Assembly: GCF_001431415.1 (NCBI RefSeq)
Contig: NZ_LDJI01000042.1
Location: forward strand, 1 to 36,216
Direction of reading: 5' to 3'
DNA: 36,216 nucleotides
Source: Stenotrophomonas humi
Lineage (GTDB): Bacteria; Pseudomonadota; Gammaproteobacteria; Xanthomonadales; Xanthomonadaceae
Shown here in pieces: positions 19,748 through 28,920 of this stretch. The position numbers and the translations under genes are program-made. The notes under the pieces are model-generated. The model did not search any database, was not told the DNA's origin, and was given only the letters and a program-made list of their open reading frames with translations. Within the stretch, counting starts at the first letter, position 1, and each line of letters begins with the position of its first letter.

Positions 19748-22397
19748 CGTGCAGGCTTTCCGGTTGCGGCTGGAGCAGGGGCAGGGTCATGCGCACCAGC
19801 GTACCGCGTCCGTCGCGACCCGGCAGCGCTTCAACGTGGCCGCCGTGTGCGCCGATCATGCCCTGGCAGATGGTCAGGCCCAAACCGGTGCCCTGGCGGC
19901 CACGGTCGCCGCGCTCCACGCTGTAGAACATGTCGAAAATGCGTGCGCGTTCGGCGTCCGGAATGCCGGGGCCTTCGTCGATCACCTCGATGCGCAGGTC
20001 ACCCTCGTGCAGACGCGCGCGCACTTCCACCGGTACGCCGCTGGGGGAGAATTTGGTCGCGTTCTCCATCACGTTGAACACGGCTTGCTCCACCAGTGCC
20101 GGGTGTACCCAGATCGGCGTCAGGTCGTGCGGGATATCCAGCTTGAGCAGCACGTCGGGCTGATAGCGCTGCAGGCGTCGCGCGGCCGAGCCGATCAGCT
20201 CGTCCACGCCGATCCAGTCGCGGCTGAGCTTCAGACCATCGTGGCCGAGGCGGGTCATGTCCAGCAGATTCTGGATGTAGCGGTCCAGCCGTTCGCCTTC
20301 GACCACGATGGTGTCGAGCAGGGCACGGCGGTCGTCGGCATCCATCGCGTCGGCATAGCTGGACAGGCTGTCAGCCGAGCCGATCATCGCCGCCAGCGGC
20401 GAGCGCAGGTCGTGCGATACCGAGGACAGCAGCGCCGAACGCAGCCGCTCGGTTTCGTTGTGCAGGTGCGCGGTTTCCAGATCGGCCACCAGGCGCGTGC
20501 GCAGCACCGCCTGGGCAATGTCATCGGCCATCGCCTCGGCCAGCTGCCGTTGCTCCGGCGCCAGCCGGGGATGCTGGCGGCCGAACTGCATGCCGGCCAC
20601 GCCGACACCACGGCCTTCGCCGTCGAGCAGTGGCAGGAACCACCAGCCGGCGCCGGCCAGCGTATCGGTGAAGCGCCCGGCCGGCTGGCCGTGGCGCAAC
20701 GCCCAGTCGGCCGCGGCCAGATCGGTGTCGCCCGGAGCGGCGCTGCCGCTGGTGCTGGTGTCGTGCGCGATGCGGACCCAGGCGGGCACGTCCAATGCCT
20801 GCTCCAGCGCTGCGCGTCCGGCATGCGCGACCTGCGTGTTGTCGACGGCGGCAGACAGTTGCCGCGCCAGCGACTGGCGCAGATTGGCGTGGCGGTTGGC
20901 CGCGCGCAGCGACACCACCTGCATGCGCAGGCGTGAGGCCAGGCGCCCGGCCACCAATGCGGCGGCCAGGAACAGGAACACGGTGATCACGCCCTGGCGC
21001 GCGCTGATGGCGAACGTGAAGCGCGGGGCGATGAAGAAAAAGTTGTAGGCCAGGAAGCACAGCGTTGCCGCCAGCACCGCCGCGCTCATGCGTGTGCGCG
21101 CGGCGACCAGCACCACCGCCACGATGAACACCATCGCCAGATCGCTCAGGCCGATCCAGCGTTCGCCCAGCCAGGCTGCAACACAGGCGCCGGCAGTGGT
21201 CAGTACCGCGGTGGCGGCATCCTTGCCCCAGCTGTCCCGCGACAGCGTCAGGCCGAAACGGCGTGAGCGGGCACGCGCCTGTGGCGTGCTGATGATGGTG
21301 ATTTCGTAGTGCGCACCGCGTTGGATCAGTTGCTGGGTCAGGGTCTGGTTGAACATCCGCGCCAGCGGTCGTTCGCGGGTACGGCCCAATACCAGCGTGG
21401 ACACCGCATTGTGTGCGGCGTAGTCCAGCAGTACATCGGCGATGCCGGGACCATGCAGCAGTTCGGCTTCACCGCCGAGGCGGCGCGCGAGGGCGAAGGC
21501 GGCATCAATCTCGCGGCGCGTGTCTTCGTCCTGGCGACGTGACTGCACGGTAACCACCGACCAAGGTGCGTCGCGACGCTCGGCGATGCGTCGTGCCACG
21601 CGGACCAGATACTCACTCTGGCCACTGCCATCGATGGCGACCAGCACGCGGCGACGCAGCGGCAGGTTGCCTTCGCCGCGTGCGGCACGGGCTTCACGCA
21701 GGCTGTTGTCGACGCGGTCGGCCGCCTCCTGCATGGCCAGCTCGCGCAGCGCGGTGAGGTTGGCCGGCGAGAAAAACGCCTGCAGTGCCTGCGCGGCCTG
21801 TTCGGGCACATAGACCTTGCCCTGCTGCAGGCGCTCGATCAATTCGCGCGGCGGAAGATCCACCAGCACGATGTCGTGCAGGCGGTCGAACACCACATCG
21901 GGCACAGTTTCGCTCACGCGCACGCCGGTGATGCGCATCACCACGTCGTTGAGGCTTTCCAGGTGCTGGATGTTGATCGTCGTCCAGACATCGATGCCGG
22001 CGTCGAGCAGCTCCATCACATCCTGCCAGCGTCGTTCGTGGCGGCTGCCCGGCGCATTGCGATGTGCCAGCTCATCCACCAGTACCAATGCCGGATGCCG
22101 TGCGAGCACGGCGTCCAGGTCCATCTCTTTCAGTTGATGGCCGCGATAGTCCACTTCAATCAATGGAATCGTCGGCAGGCCGTCGAGCAGCGCGGCGGTA
22201 TCGCTGCGGCCATGTGTTTCAACCAACCCCACGGCGACATCCACGCCGCGCCGCAGTTGTTCCTGTGCGCGGGTGAGCATGCTGAAGGTCTTGCCAACGC
22301 CAGGGGCGGCACCAAGGAAAACCGTCAGCTTGCCGCCGGCTTCACGTTGCAGACCTTCCACCAATGCGTTGGCCTGACGGCTGCGGGAATCGTTCAT
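19737..22397 (-). CDS. kdpD: KdpD osmosensitive K+ channel sensor histidine kinase
   Basis: KdpD senses K+ and osmotic state and phosphorylates or dephosphorylates KdpE. The 886 residues follow the family layout. First is the N-terminal KdpD domain with Walker A GAAPGVGKT (29-37) and LVDELAHRNAPGSRHERRWQD. Next comes a universal-stress-protein domain (VLVAIDGSGQSEYLVR, LVLGRTRERPLARMF), which in other bacteria can bind c-di-AMP or nucleotides. Four membrane helices follow around 395-500, then a GAF-like segment. The HisKA domain has its His near 660 in SSVSHDLRSPLAAM, and the HATPase domain shows NVMENATKFSP, DEGPGIP and GTGLGL. All catalytic boxes are intact. It starts 36 bases after kdpC and overlaps kdpE. 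Confidence 0.97.
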   Translation of the reverse strand: MNDSRSRQANALVEGLQREAGGKLTVFLGAAPGVGKTFSMLTRAQEQLRRGVDVAVGLVETHGRSDTAALLDGLPTIPLIEVDYRGHQLKEMDLDAVLARHPALVLVDELAHRNAPGSRHERRWQDVMELLDAGIDVWTTINIQHLESLNDVVMRITGVRVSETVPDVVFDRLHDIVLVDLPPRELIERLQQGKVYVPEQAAQALQAFFSPANLTALRELAMQEAADRVDNSLREARAARGEGNLPLRRRVLVAIDGSGQSEYLVRVARRIAERRDAPWSVVTVQSRRQDEDTRREIDAAFALARRLGGEAELLHGPGIADVLLDYAAHNAVSTLVLGRTRERPLARMFNQTLTQQLIQRGAHYEITIISTPQARARSRRFGLTLSRDSWGKDAATAVLTTAGACVAAWLGERWIGLSDLAMVFIVAVVLVAARTRMSAAVLAATLCFLAYNFFFIAPRFTFAISARQGVITVFLFLAAALVAGRLASRLRMQVVSLRAANRHANLRQSLARQLSAAVDNTQVAHAGRAALEQALDVPAWVRIAHDTSTSGSAAPGDTDLAAADWALRHGQPAGRFTDTLAGAGWWFLPLLDGEGRGVGVAGMQFGRQHPRLAPEQRQLAEAMADDIAQAVLRTRLVADLETAHLHNETERLRSALLSSVSHDLRSPLAAMIGSADSLSSYADAMDADDRRALLDTIVVEGERLDRYIQNLLDMTRLGHDGLKLSRDWIGVDELIGSAARRLQRYQPDVLLKLDIPHDLTPIWVHPALVEQAVFNVMENATKFSPSGVPVEVRARLHEGDLRIEVIDEGPGIPDAERARIFDMFYSVERGDRGRQGTGLGLTICQGMIGAHGGHVEALPGRDGRGTLVRMTLPLLQPQPESLHDDG

Positions 22398-22433
22398 GGT
22401 CGCGATTGTGCGCTGTTGTCAGTACAAGGCGCA

Positions 22434-23045
22434 TCAGGGTGCATGCGTGGCCTCGTCAAGCGCGCGGTTGAGCGCGACCACATTGATGCGTGGCTGGCCG
22501 AGCACGCCCCATTGGCGGCCCTGCAGTCGCGCATCAACCAGCGCCTGCACGCGCTGCTGCGACCAGCCACGTGCAGCGGCCACACGGGCCACCTGCACCT
22601 GCGCTGCCGCCGGTGACAACTCCGGGTCCATGCCGCTGCCGGATTGGGTGACCAGTTCGCCAGGCACCTTCGCCGGGTCGATCTTTTCACGCGTAGCGGT
22701 GTCGGCGGTGGCTTCGGCCACGCGCTTGATCAGGTCCGGGTTGCTGCGCGCCATGTTGCTGCCGGCAGCGGCCATCGGGTCGTAGTTGGCTGCCGACGGA
22801 CGCGCCTGGAAGTAGCCATCGCCGCTGAACGGCTGTGCGACCAGCAGCGAGGCACGTACCGTGCCATCGGCATCACGGACCAGGCTGCCGTCGGCCTGCG
22901 CCGGGAACAGCGTGCCGGCCAGGCCGGTGGCGGCCAGTGCGTACATCAGGCCGGTGCCGAGCAGGCCGAACAGCGCCAGGCCGATGGCCGGGCGCCACAC
23001 CGGATTGTGGGCGCGGCTTGTGGAGTGTGTGGATGAGCGGTTCAT
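22434..23045 (-). CDS. kdpC: K+-transporting ATPase subunit C
   Basis: KdpC is the single-span subunit that stabilises the KdpFABC complex and raises its ATP affinity. The 203-residue product (E. coli 190) has an N-terminal membrane helix (AIGLALFGLLGTGLMYALAATGLA), then the periplasmic domain. Family motifs are SLLVAQPFSGDGYFQARPSAANYDPMAAAGSNMARSNP (positions about 65-101), VPGELVTQSGSGMDPELSP and a C-terminal helix VLGQPRINVVALNRALD. The start ATG overlaps the kdpB stop in an ATGA. kdpD follows after 36 bases. Confidence 0.96.
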   Translation of the reverse strand: MNRSSTHSTSRAHNPVWRPAIGLALFGLLGTGLMYALAATGLAGTLFPAQADGSLVRDADGTVRASLLVAQPFSGDGYFQARPSAANYDPMAAAGSNMARSNPDLIKRVAEATADTATREKIDPAKVPGELVTQSGSGMDPELSPAAAQVQVARVAAARGWSQQRVQALVDARLQGRQWGVLGQPRINVVALNRALDEATHAP

Positions 23046-25102
23046 GCGCCGAATACCAGAGCGAGAAGGATGTCGATGGCCTTGATGGCCGCAAACGGCA
23101 GCAGCACGCCGCCCAGGCCGTACACCAGCATGTTCCGACGCAACAGCGCGGTAGCGGTGGCCGGACGGAAGCGCACGCCGCGCAACGCCAGCGGAATCAG
23201 GGCCGGAATGATCAATGCGTTGAAGATCAGCGCCGCCAGCACCGCGTTGCGCGGGCTAGACAACTGCATCACGTCCAGCGCCGCCATCGACGGTACGGCG
23301 GCCACGAACAGGGCCGGCAGGATGGCGAAGTACTTGGACACGTCATTGGCCAGCGAGAAGGTGGTCAGCGCGCCGCGGGTGATCAGCTGCTGCTTGCCCA
23401 CTTCCACCACTGCCAGCAGCTTGGCCGGGTCCGAATCCAGATCGACCATGTTGCCGGCTTCCTTGGCCGCCTGCGTACCGGAGTTCATGGCCAGACCGAT
23501 ATCGGCCTGCGCCAGTGCCGGGGCGTCGTTGGTGCCGTCGCCGACCATCGCCACCAACCGGCCACCGGCCTGTTCGCTGCGGATACGGGCCAGCTTGTCC
23601 TCGGGTTTTGCCTGGGCGATGTAATCGTCCACGCCGGCTTCGGCGGCGATGGCGGCGGCGGTGAGCGGGTTGTCGCCGGTGATCATCACCGTGCGGATGC
23701 CCATCGCCCGCAGCTGCGCGAATTTCTCGCGCATGCCGTGCTTGACCACGTCCGACAGCTCCACCACGCCGAGCACATGACGGCCTTCGCTGACCACCAG
23801 CGGCGTTGCGCCACCGCGTGCAACCTGGTCCACGCGTGCCTGCAGTTCGTTGGGCACGGTGCCGCCGAGTGCCAGGACATGCGCTGCGATGGCATCGCCG
23901 GCGCCCTTGCGGATGCTGCGGCCGTTGTCCAGGTCCACGCCGGACATGCGGGTCTGCGCGGAGAACGCCAGGTAGTCGGCGCGATCCGGCTCGCCGGTGT
24001 TGCAACCCTGCTCGCGGGCCAGGCGCACGATCGACTTGCCTTCCGGGGTCGGGTCGGCCAGCGAGGACAACAGCGAGGCGTCACGCAGCATCGCGGCGTC
24101 GATGCCGGCCAGCGGATGGAACGCGGTGGCCTGGCGGTCGCCGTAGGTGATGGTGCCGGTCTTGTCCAGCAGCAGCACGTCCACGTCACCGGCTACTTCC
24201 ACGGCCTTGCCGGACTTGGCCAGCACGTTGGCCGACAGTGCGCGGTTCATGCCGGCGATGCCGATGGCCGGCAGCAGGCCGCCGATGGTGGTCGGGATCA
24301 GGCACACCAGCAGGGCGATCAGCAGCAGCGGGTCCAGCGTCACGCCGACGAAGCCTGCGATGGCCGGCAGCGTCGCCACCACTACCAGGAAGGTCAGCGA
24401 CATCGCCGCCAGCAACAGCGTCAACGCGATCTCGTATGCCGTCTTCTGCCGATTAGCACCTTCCACCAGCGCGATCATGCGGTCCAGGAAGCTGTGGCCC
24501 GGTTCGGCGGTGATGCGCACGACAATCTCGTCGGACAGCACCTTGGTACCGCCGATCACGCCGGAGCGGTCGGTGCCGGCCTCGCGCAGCACCGGCGCCG
24601 ATTCACCGGTCACGGCCGCTTCGTTGATGGTGGCCAGGCCGCGCACGATCTCGCCATCGGCCGGCACCAGTTCACCGGCACTGACGATCACGTGGTCGCC
24701 CGGGTGCAGCTCGGCGGCGGGCACCTTGTCCTCGCTGGCACCGACCAGCGCGGTGGCCAGGCGACGCGCCACCAGATCCTGGCGGGCACGGCGCAGTGAA
24801 GCGGCCTGACCACGGCCCCGAGCCTCGGCCACGGCCTCGGCGAAATTGCCGAACAGCACCGTCACCAGCAGGATCGCGGTAACAGTCAGGCCAAAGCCCA
24901 TCGGCGCGTTGCCGGTGAGGGTGAGCAGCAGCGCCAGCAGGGTGCCGACCATGACGATGGCCATCACCGGGTTGTGCAGCAGGTGCAGCGGGGACAACTT
25001 GCGCACCGACTCGTACAGCGCACGGCGCAGGCCGGCGGCATCGAGCAGGGCAGGGCGCCGTGAGGCGCTGTGGGAAACAGAGGGGTTCATCGGGGCGTTC
25101 AT
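23042..25102 (-). CDS. kdpB: K+-transporting P-type ATPase subunit B
   Basis: KdpB is the ATP-hydrolysing P-type ATPase subunit that powers K+ uptake through KdpA. The 686-residue protein (E. coli 682) has the actuator motif TGESAPV, the phosphorylation motif DKTGTITYGD with Asp313, the nucleotide-binding FSAQTRMSGVDL and KGAGDAI segments, and the hinge MVGDGTNDAPALAQADIG. TGESAPV contains the serine whose phosphorylation inhibits KdpB in E. coli. Seven membrane helices are expected. I chose ATG 25102 (MNAPMNPSVSH), which overlaps the kdpA stop in an ATGA, over the long upstream frame that is merely antisense-phase kdpA. The kdpC start overlaps its stop. Confidence 0.97.
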   Translation of the reverse strand: MNAPMNPSVSHSASRRPALLDAAGLRRALYESVRKLSPLHLLHNPVMAIVMVGTLLALLLTLTGNAPMGFGLTVTAILLVTVLFGNFAEAVAEARGRGQAASLRRARQDLVARRLATALVGASEDKVPAAELHPGDHVIVSAGELVPADGEIVRGLATINEAAVTGESAPVLREAGTDRSGVIGGTKVLSDEIVVRITAEPGHSFLDRMIALVEGANRQKTAYEIALTLLLAAMSLTFLVVVATLPAIAGFVGVTLDPLLLIALLVCLIPTTIGGLLPAIGIAGMNRALSANVLAKSGKAVEVAGDVDVLLLDKTGTITYGDRQATAFHPLAGIDAAMLRDASLLSSLADPTPEGKSIVRLAREQGCNTGEPDRADYLAFSAQTRMSGVDLDNGRSIRKGAGDAIAAHVLALGGTVPNELQARVDQVARGGATPLVVSEGRHVLGVVELSDVVKHGMREKFAQLRAMGIRTVMITGDNPLTAAAIAAEAGVDDYIAQAKPEDKLARIRSEQAGGRLVAMVGDGTNDAPALAQADIGLAMNSGTQAAKEAGNMVDLDSDPAKLLAVVEVGKQQLITRGALTTFSLANDVSKYFAILPALFVAAVPSMAALDVMQLSSPRNAVLAALIFNALIIPALIPLALRGVRFRPATATALLRRNMLVYGLGGVLLPFAAIKAIDILLALVFGA

Positions 25103-26820
25103 GGCGAGGTGGCTCCCTGCAGTGTCAGGCTCAGGTGATCGGCCACCGGGCCGAGCACCAATGCCGGCATGAACTGCAGCACGGTAAGGACGACGATCAC
25201 GCAGATCAGGGTCAGTGCGAAGGTCGGGGTTTCGATCTGCAGGCTGCCGCTGCTCTGCGGTGCCTGGCGCTTGGCGGCCAGCTGCGTGGCGATGACCAGC
25301 GGGATGATCAGGATCGGGAAGCGGCCCAGTGCCAGCACCAGCGAGCAGGTCACGTTCCACCAGATGGTGTTGTCGGCCAACCCTTCAAAACCCGAGCCGT
25401 TGTTGGCGTAGGCCGAGACGTACTCGTAGAACACCTGGCTGATGCCATGGAAGCCGGGGTTGGAGGTGCCGGCCAGGCCAGGAATGGCCAGGGTCAGCGC
25501 GGTCAGCCCGAGCAGGGTGATCGGCTGCAGCAGGATCAGCACCGCCAGCAGGCGTACCTGCGGGGTTTCCAGCTTGCGGCCGAACAATTCCGGCGTGCGT
25601 CCGGTCATCAGGCCGGCCAGGAACACCGACATCATGATGTAGACGATGAACTGCTGCAGGCCACAGCCGATGCCGCCCCAGATGGCGCTGATCAGCATGT
25701 TGACCAACGAGATCATGCCGGTCAGCGGGCTCAGCGAGTCGTGCATGCCGTTGACCGAGCCGTTCTGCACCTGGGTGGTGATGCTGGACCACAACGCGGT
25801 GCCATCCGAACCCAGTCGGGTTTCCTTGCCTTCCATCAACAGCGCGCTGGTGGACGTGGCGCTGTGGCTTTCCGACCACAGGCTGCCGGCGGTGGACAGC
25901 ACCGACAGGGTCAACATGCAGCCGAACACCAGCGCACCAAACTTACGCCGGCCGGTGAAGCTGCCGATCATGAAGATGATGGCCATCGGAATCAGCAGGA
26001 TGCCGATCAGTTCCAGCGCATTGGACAGCGGCGTCGGGTTTTCCAGCGGCACGCTGCTGTTGGGGCCATACCAGCCGCCGCCGTTGGCACCGAGCTGCTT
26101 GACCGCGACCATCGCGGCGACCGGGCCGAGCGGGATCTTCTGCGTTTCCATGCCGGCACTGGCATCGATCGGCGTGGCCTGCGGGCCTGCGGCCAGCGTT
26201 GACGGCACGCCCTGCCAGGTCAGCAGCAGCGCCCAGATCAGGCACAGCGGCAGCAGGAAGCGCAGGCACAGGCGCACCACGTCGGCGTAGTAGTTGCCGA
26301 CGGTGACGCGCACCGGCGTATGGCTGTCAGCGGTGGTGGCCGCCGGTGCCTTGGCGAACAGCGCACGCAGCGTGGCCACGGCCAGGGCCAGGCCCATCAT
26401 CGGCGTGATCACCTGCAGGCCGGTGATGCCGGTCATCTGCGACAGGTAGGACAGCTGCGCCTGGCCGCTGTAATGCTGCTGGTTGGTGTTGGTCAGGAAC
26501 GACACCATCGTATGCAGCGCGGTATCCCAGCGCAGGTTGGGGATGTTGTCCGGGTTGAACGGCAGCCAGGCCTGGGTCATGAACACCGCCTGGGTAAGCA
26601 CGGCCAGCACCAGGTTGCTGATCAGGAACGCGACCACGTAGCCGCGCCAGGACATGGAATGGTTCGGGTCCACGCCGAGCACGCGGTACAGCGGTTTTTC
26701 GATCCAATGGAACAGCACGTCGATACGCATCGGCGTACCACGCATCAAACGCGCCAGGTACAGACCCAGCGGCCAGGCCAGCGCGAGGCTGGTCAGTATG
26801 AGAAGAAGGGCTTCAGTCAC
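25099..26820 (-). CDS. kdpA: K+-transporting ATPase subunit A (channel-like subunit)
   Basis: KdpA is the channel-like subunit related to Trk/Ktr transporters that binds and conducts K+. It has 573 residues (E. coli 557) and about ten membrane helices. The four selectivity-loop regions are recognisable, for example SFLTNTNQQHYSGQ, GANGGGWYGPNSSVPLENPT, and SAYANNGSGFEGL near the end. Translation starts at GTG 26820, with AGGAT about 7 bases upstream and 10 bases after the kdpF stop. Its stop overlaps the kdpB start. The tight overlaps through the operon imply coupled translation of the complex subunits. Confidence 0.97.
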   Translation of the reverse strand: MTEALLLILTSLALAWPLGLYLARLMRGTPMRIDVLFHWIEKPLYRVLGVDPNHSMSWRGYVVAFLISNLVLAVLTQAVFMTQAWLPFNPDNIPNLRWDTALHTMVSFLTNTNQQHYSGQAQLSYLSQMTGITGLQVITPMMGLALAVATLRALFAKAPAATTADSHTPVRVTVGNYYADVVRLCLRFLLPLCLIWALLLTWQGVPSTLAAGPQATPIDASAGMETQKIPLGPVAAMVAVKQLGANGGGWYGPNSSVPLENPTPLSNALELIGILLIPMAIIFMIGSFTGRRKFGALVFGCMLTLSVLSTAGSLWSESHSATSTSALLMEGKETRLGSDGTALWSSITTQVQNGSVNGMHDSLSPLTGMISLVNMLISAIWGGIGCGLQQFIVYIMMSVFLAGLMTGRTPELFGRKLETPQVRLLAVLILLQPITLLGLTALTLAIPGLAGTSNPGFHGISQVFYEYVSAYANNGSGFEGLADNTIWWNVTCSLVLALGRFPILIIPLVIATQLAAKRQAPQSSGSLQIETPTFALTLICVIVVLTVLQFMPALVLGPVADHLSLTLQGATSP

Positions 26821-26830
26821 GGCATGATCC

Positions 26831-26923
26831 TCAGAACGACTCGGGTCGAAGGACCGCGTACAGCAGATAGGCGGCGGCGATCAGCACCACTACACCGCAC
26901 AACAAAGAAAGCCAGCCGGGCAT
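26831..26923 (-). CDS. kdpF: K+-transporting ATPase subunit F
   Basis: KdpF is a tiny single-span lipid-like stabiliser of the KdpFABC complex. The 30-residue product MPGWLSLLCGVVVLIAAAYL continues LYAVLRPESF; the C-terminal LRPExF is the family hallmark. GAGG lies about 6 bases upstream of ATG 26923. It is the first gene of the operon and kdpA begins 10 bases after its stop. It is easily missed because of its length. Confidence 0.95.
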   Translation of the reverse strand: MPGWLSLLCGVVVLIAAAYLLYAVLRPESF

Positions 26924-27070
26924 GGAAACCTCGATATCAGGACGGGTTCCGGCTTGGCCGAACACCACGTCGATGGAAGGGCAGGGCAGTGCCGCACATG
27001 CGAGCCGGATCACCCCGATCAGGGACGGCATCGTCCTCCCGCAGGGCGTAAACGTTCGACGCCTTGGACA

Positions 27071-27098
27071 TGGCAATGGCGTAAAAACACCATAAAAA
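27071..27098 (-). promoter_or_regulatory. KdpE operator upstream of kdpFABCDE
   Basis: On the minus strand TTTTTA (27098-27093), five bases TGGTG, then TTTTTA (27087-27082) form an 11-bp-spaced direct repeat in otherwise GC-rich DNA. The E. coli KdpE site has, as I recall it, the same TTTTTA-N5-TTTTTA arrangement. TTGCCA at 27076-27071 just downstream could be a -35, but no good -10 is visible. The site lies about 160 bases before kdpF. Confidence 0.75.
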
Positions 27099-27380
27099 CG
27101 TGGCGCCGATGCGTAGAAAAGGGCGCCGGGGCAGGTTGGCTAGGTTGCTGCGTTCGATGGGCGCGGGGCCGCGCCCCGGAAGCCGGAAGACGCTGCCACG
27201 TGGCAAACGCCTGCGCCACTGAGCGCCCCACACGCTGCGCGGGGGCTTTTGAACGCGAACCCGTGACCCGGATATTCAGGGTGAGCCCAGGATCTGCATC
27301 AACCGGAGGGAATGCGGGTCGGCGCCCGGGTGCATTTCGCCTTCCCACGTTGCCGGGCGGCAAGCACGTTGGCAGCGCGC
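27099..27380. other. GC-rich intergenic stretch between kdp and the DUF4124 gene
   Basis: Together with 26924-27070 this leaves about 450 bases without a gene. The part nearest kdp holds the KdpE-type operator. The remainder is GC-rich with no ribosome-binding site plus conserved frame, no tRNA and no clear promoter; I see nothing more in it. Confidence 0.5.
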
Positions 27381-27409
27381 AAAAAGAAAGCGGCCCGAAG
27401 GCCGCTTTC
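27381..27409 (-). terminator. Intrinsic terminator of the pyrE-DUF4124 transcript
   Basis: AAAGCGGCC (27387-27395) pairs with GGCCGCTTT (27400-27408). On the minus strand the loop is the very stable TTCG tetraloop and the stem is followed by CTTTTTG. It ends the minus-strand DUF4124 gene. Confidence 0.92.
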
Positions 27410-27431
27410 ACGAAAACGGATTGTCAGCCGC

Positions 27432-28133
27432 TCAGCCCTTCGCCGGCTCCGGCACGGCAGGTGCCGCTGCGGTGCCCGCCGGAACGATTCCCTTCAACTC
27501 GCGGTAGCGCGCCAGGGATTCTGCGATCTCCACTTCCAGTGTCCGTCGCTGCTGTTCGAAGGCTGTCTGCAGGCGCAGTTGCGCCAACAGTTCATTGTGA
27601 CGCTGGCGGATTTCCTCGGCCTGCTTGTCACCCACCTTGTGCCCGGCCAGCTCCCTGTTGCCGGCCGACAGCAGCTGCGCCGCCAACGCTTCACGCAGGC
27701 TGGTCACGTTGTAGCTGGCGGTCTTGATGTTGTTGTCGACGATGGCGGTGCGCTCGTTGAACACTCGCCGCAATGCATCCTCGCTGCCATAGGTGGCCAA
27801 CATCGCCTGCTCGGTACGCTTGCGGGTCTCGATCGCCGCGGCATCCACCTGCGCCTGAGCCTGGGCCAGCGCGGCATCGGCGCGTTCCTCAGCGGTCAGT
27901 GCACGCTCCACCTCGGCGCTGCGCAGGCCGCTGCGTGCGCTGAACTCCTCGCGCGCCTTGTTCACGGCCTCCGGCGGCAATGTGTCCGAGCAGATCCGGC
28001 GGCCGCCTTCATCCCAGCAGTACAGTTTTTTGCTGGCTGCTTCCGGCTTGTTCTGTGCGATTGCCGGCAATGCCAGCGCGGCCAGCATCAGCAGGCCCGT
28101 GGCAAAACCGGTCTTGGAAGAAATTGGCGTCAT
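27432..28133 (-). CDS. DUF4124 periplasmic coiled-coil protein
   Basis: A 233-residue exported protein of unknown function. A signal peptide (about residues 1-26, ending ALPAIA) leads into a short DUF4124-type segment, KLYCWDEGGRRICSDTLPPEAV, with its two cysteines. A long charged alpha-helical region rich in Ala, Glu, Gln and Arg follows (about 60-215) and looks coiled-coil. The tail is Ala/Pro-rich. It starts 15 bases after pyrE on the same strand, so it is probably co-transcribed, and a strong TTCG-loop terminator follows. Nothing ties it functionally to pyrimidine synthesis. A structural or cell-wall-associated role is only a guess. Confidence 0.82.
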   Translation of the reverse strand: MTPISSKTGFATGLLMLAALALPAIAQNKPEAASKKLYCWDEGGRRICSDTLPPEAVNKAREEFSARSGLRSAEVERALTAEERADAALAQAQAQVDAAAIETRKRTEQAMLATYGSEDALRRVFNERTAIVDNNIKTASYNVTSLREALAAQLLSAGNRELAGHKVGDKQAEEIRQRHNELLAQLRLQTAFEQQRRTLEVEIAESLARYRELKGIVPAGTAAAPAVPEPAKG

Positions 28134-28148
28134 GGCAGCCCCCTGCTG

Positions 28149-28808
28149 TCAGCCGACTGGATTGCTCCCGTAGCGGGCGCGATAGGCCAGCAACGGTTCC
28201 CGATAACCGACAAGTTCCGGGTTCCCGGACGCGAAAGCAAGCAGGTCGGCCAGGTTGGCCACCGCGATCACCGGGATGCCGGTTTCAGCGGCGACGGCCT
28301 GAGCGGCCGAACGGCTGTCCTGCTCGGAGGCGATTTCCTGGCGATCCAGGGCCACCACGATGCCGGCCGGAATGCCGTTGGCAGCACGGATGATGGCCAG
28401 CGCCTCGCGGATGGCCGTGCCGGCGGTGATCACGTCGTCGACGATCAGGATGCGCTTGCCAGCCATGTCGGCGCCGATCAGGGTGCCGCCCTCGCCATGG
28501 TCCTTGGCTTCCTTGCGGTTGAAGGTCAGCGGCAGGTCGCGGCCCCGGTGCGAGAACTCGCAGGCAATGGCGGTGGCCAGCGGGATGCCCTTGTAGGCCG
28601 GGCCGAACAGCTGGTCATAGGCAATGCCGGCCGATTCGATGGCATCGGCATAGCAGTTGCCCAGCTGGGACAGCGCCAGGCCGGTGTCAAAACGGCCAGC
28701 GTTGAAGAAATACGGGCTCACGCGGCCGGACTTGAGGGTGAACTGGCCAAAGCGCAGCGCGTCGGCATTCAGCGCCAGCTGCAGAAAGCGGGAACGGTGG
28801 TCGCTCAT
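28149..28808 (-). CDS. pyrE: Orotate phosphoribosyltransferase
   Basis: PyrE joins orotate and PRPP to form orotidine 5'-monophosphate in de novo pyrimidine synthesis. The 219-residue protein shows the family motifs: FTLKSGRVSPYFFNAG near the N-terminus, FGPAYKGIPLA, the flexible loop FNRKEAKDHGEGG, and the PRPP-binding ILIVDDVITAGTA. Start ATG 28808 gives the standard MSDHRSRFLQLAL; the open frame reaches 28856 without similarity. It diverges from the exonuclease-III-like gene across about 110 bases. In pseudomonads pyrE is likewise next to crc, an exonuclease-III-like gene. Confidence 0.97.
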   Translation of the reverse strand: MSDHRSRFLQLALNADALRFGQFTLKSGRVSPYFFNAGRFDTGLALSQLGNCYADAIESAGIAYDQLFGPAYKGIPLATAIACEFSHRGRDLPLTFNRKEAKDHGEGGTLIGADMAGKRILIVDDVITAGTAIREALAIIRAANGIPAGIVVALDRQEIASEQDSRSAAQAVAAETGIPVIAVANLADLLAFASGNPELVGYREPLLAYRARYGSNPVG

Positions 28809-28920
28809 GTAAATACGTTTTCTTGTCGTCTTATGAAGGCCACTAGGGTAAAGCATGGCTTCGGGGAATGCTGGCGTGGGCGGTATGCTGTGCCGATCAC
28901 AGGTCTGTCAGTGGTTTTCC

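Noticed and set aside
22835..24799. Long plus-strand open frame opposite kdpB/kdpC
   Set aside because: Shadow of kdpB and kdpC, rich in Gln, His and Arg, with no start context.
26924..27380. Riboswitch in front of kdpFABCDE
   Set aside because: I could not fold a ydaO-like or other known aptamer; the visible signal is a KdpE-type operator.
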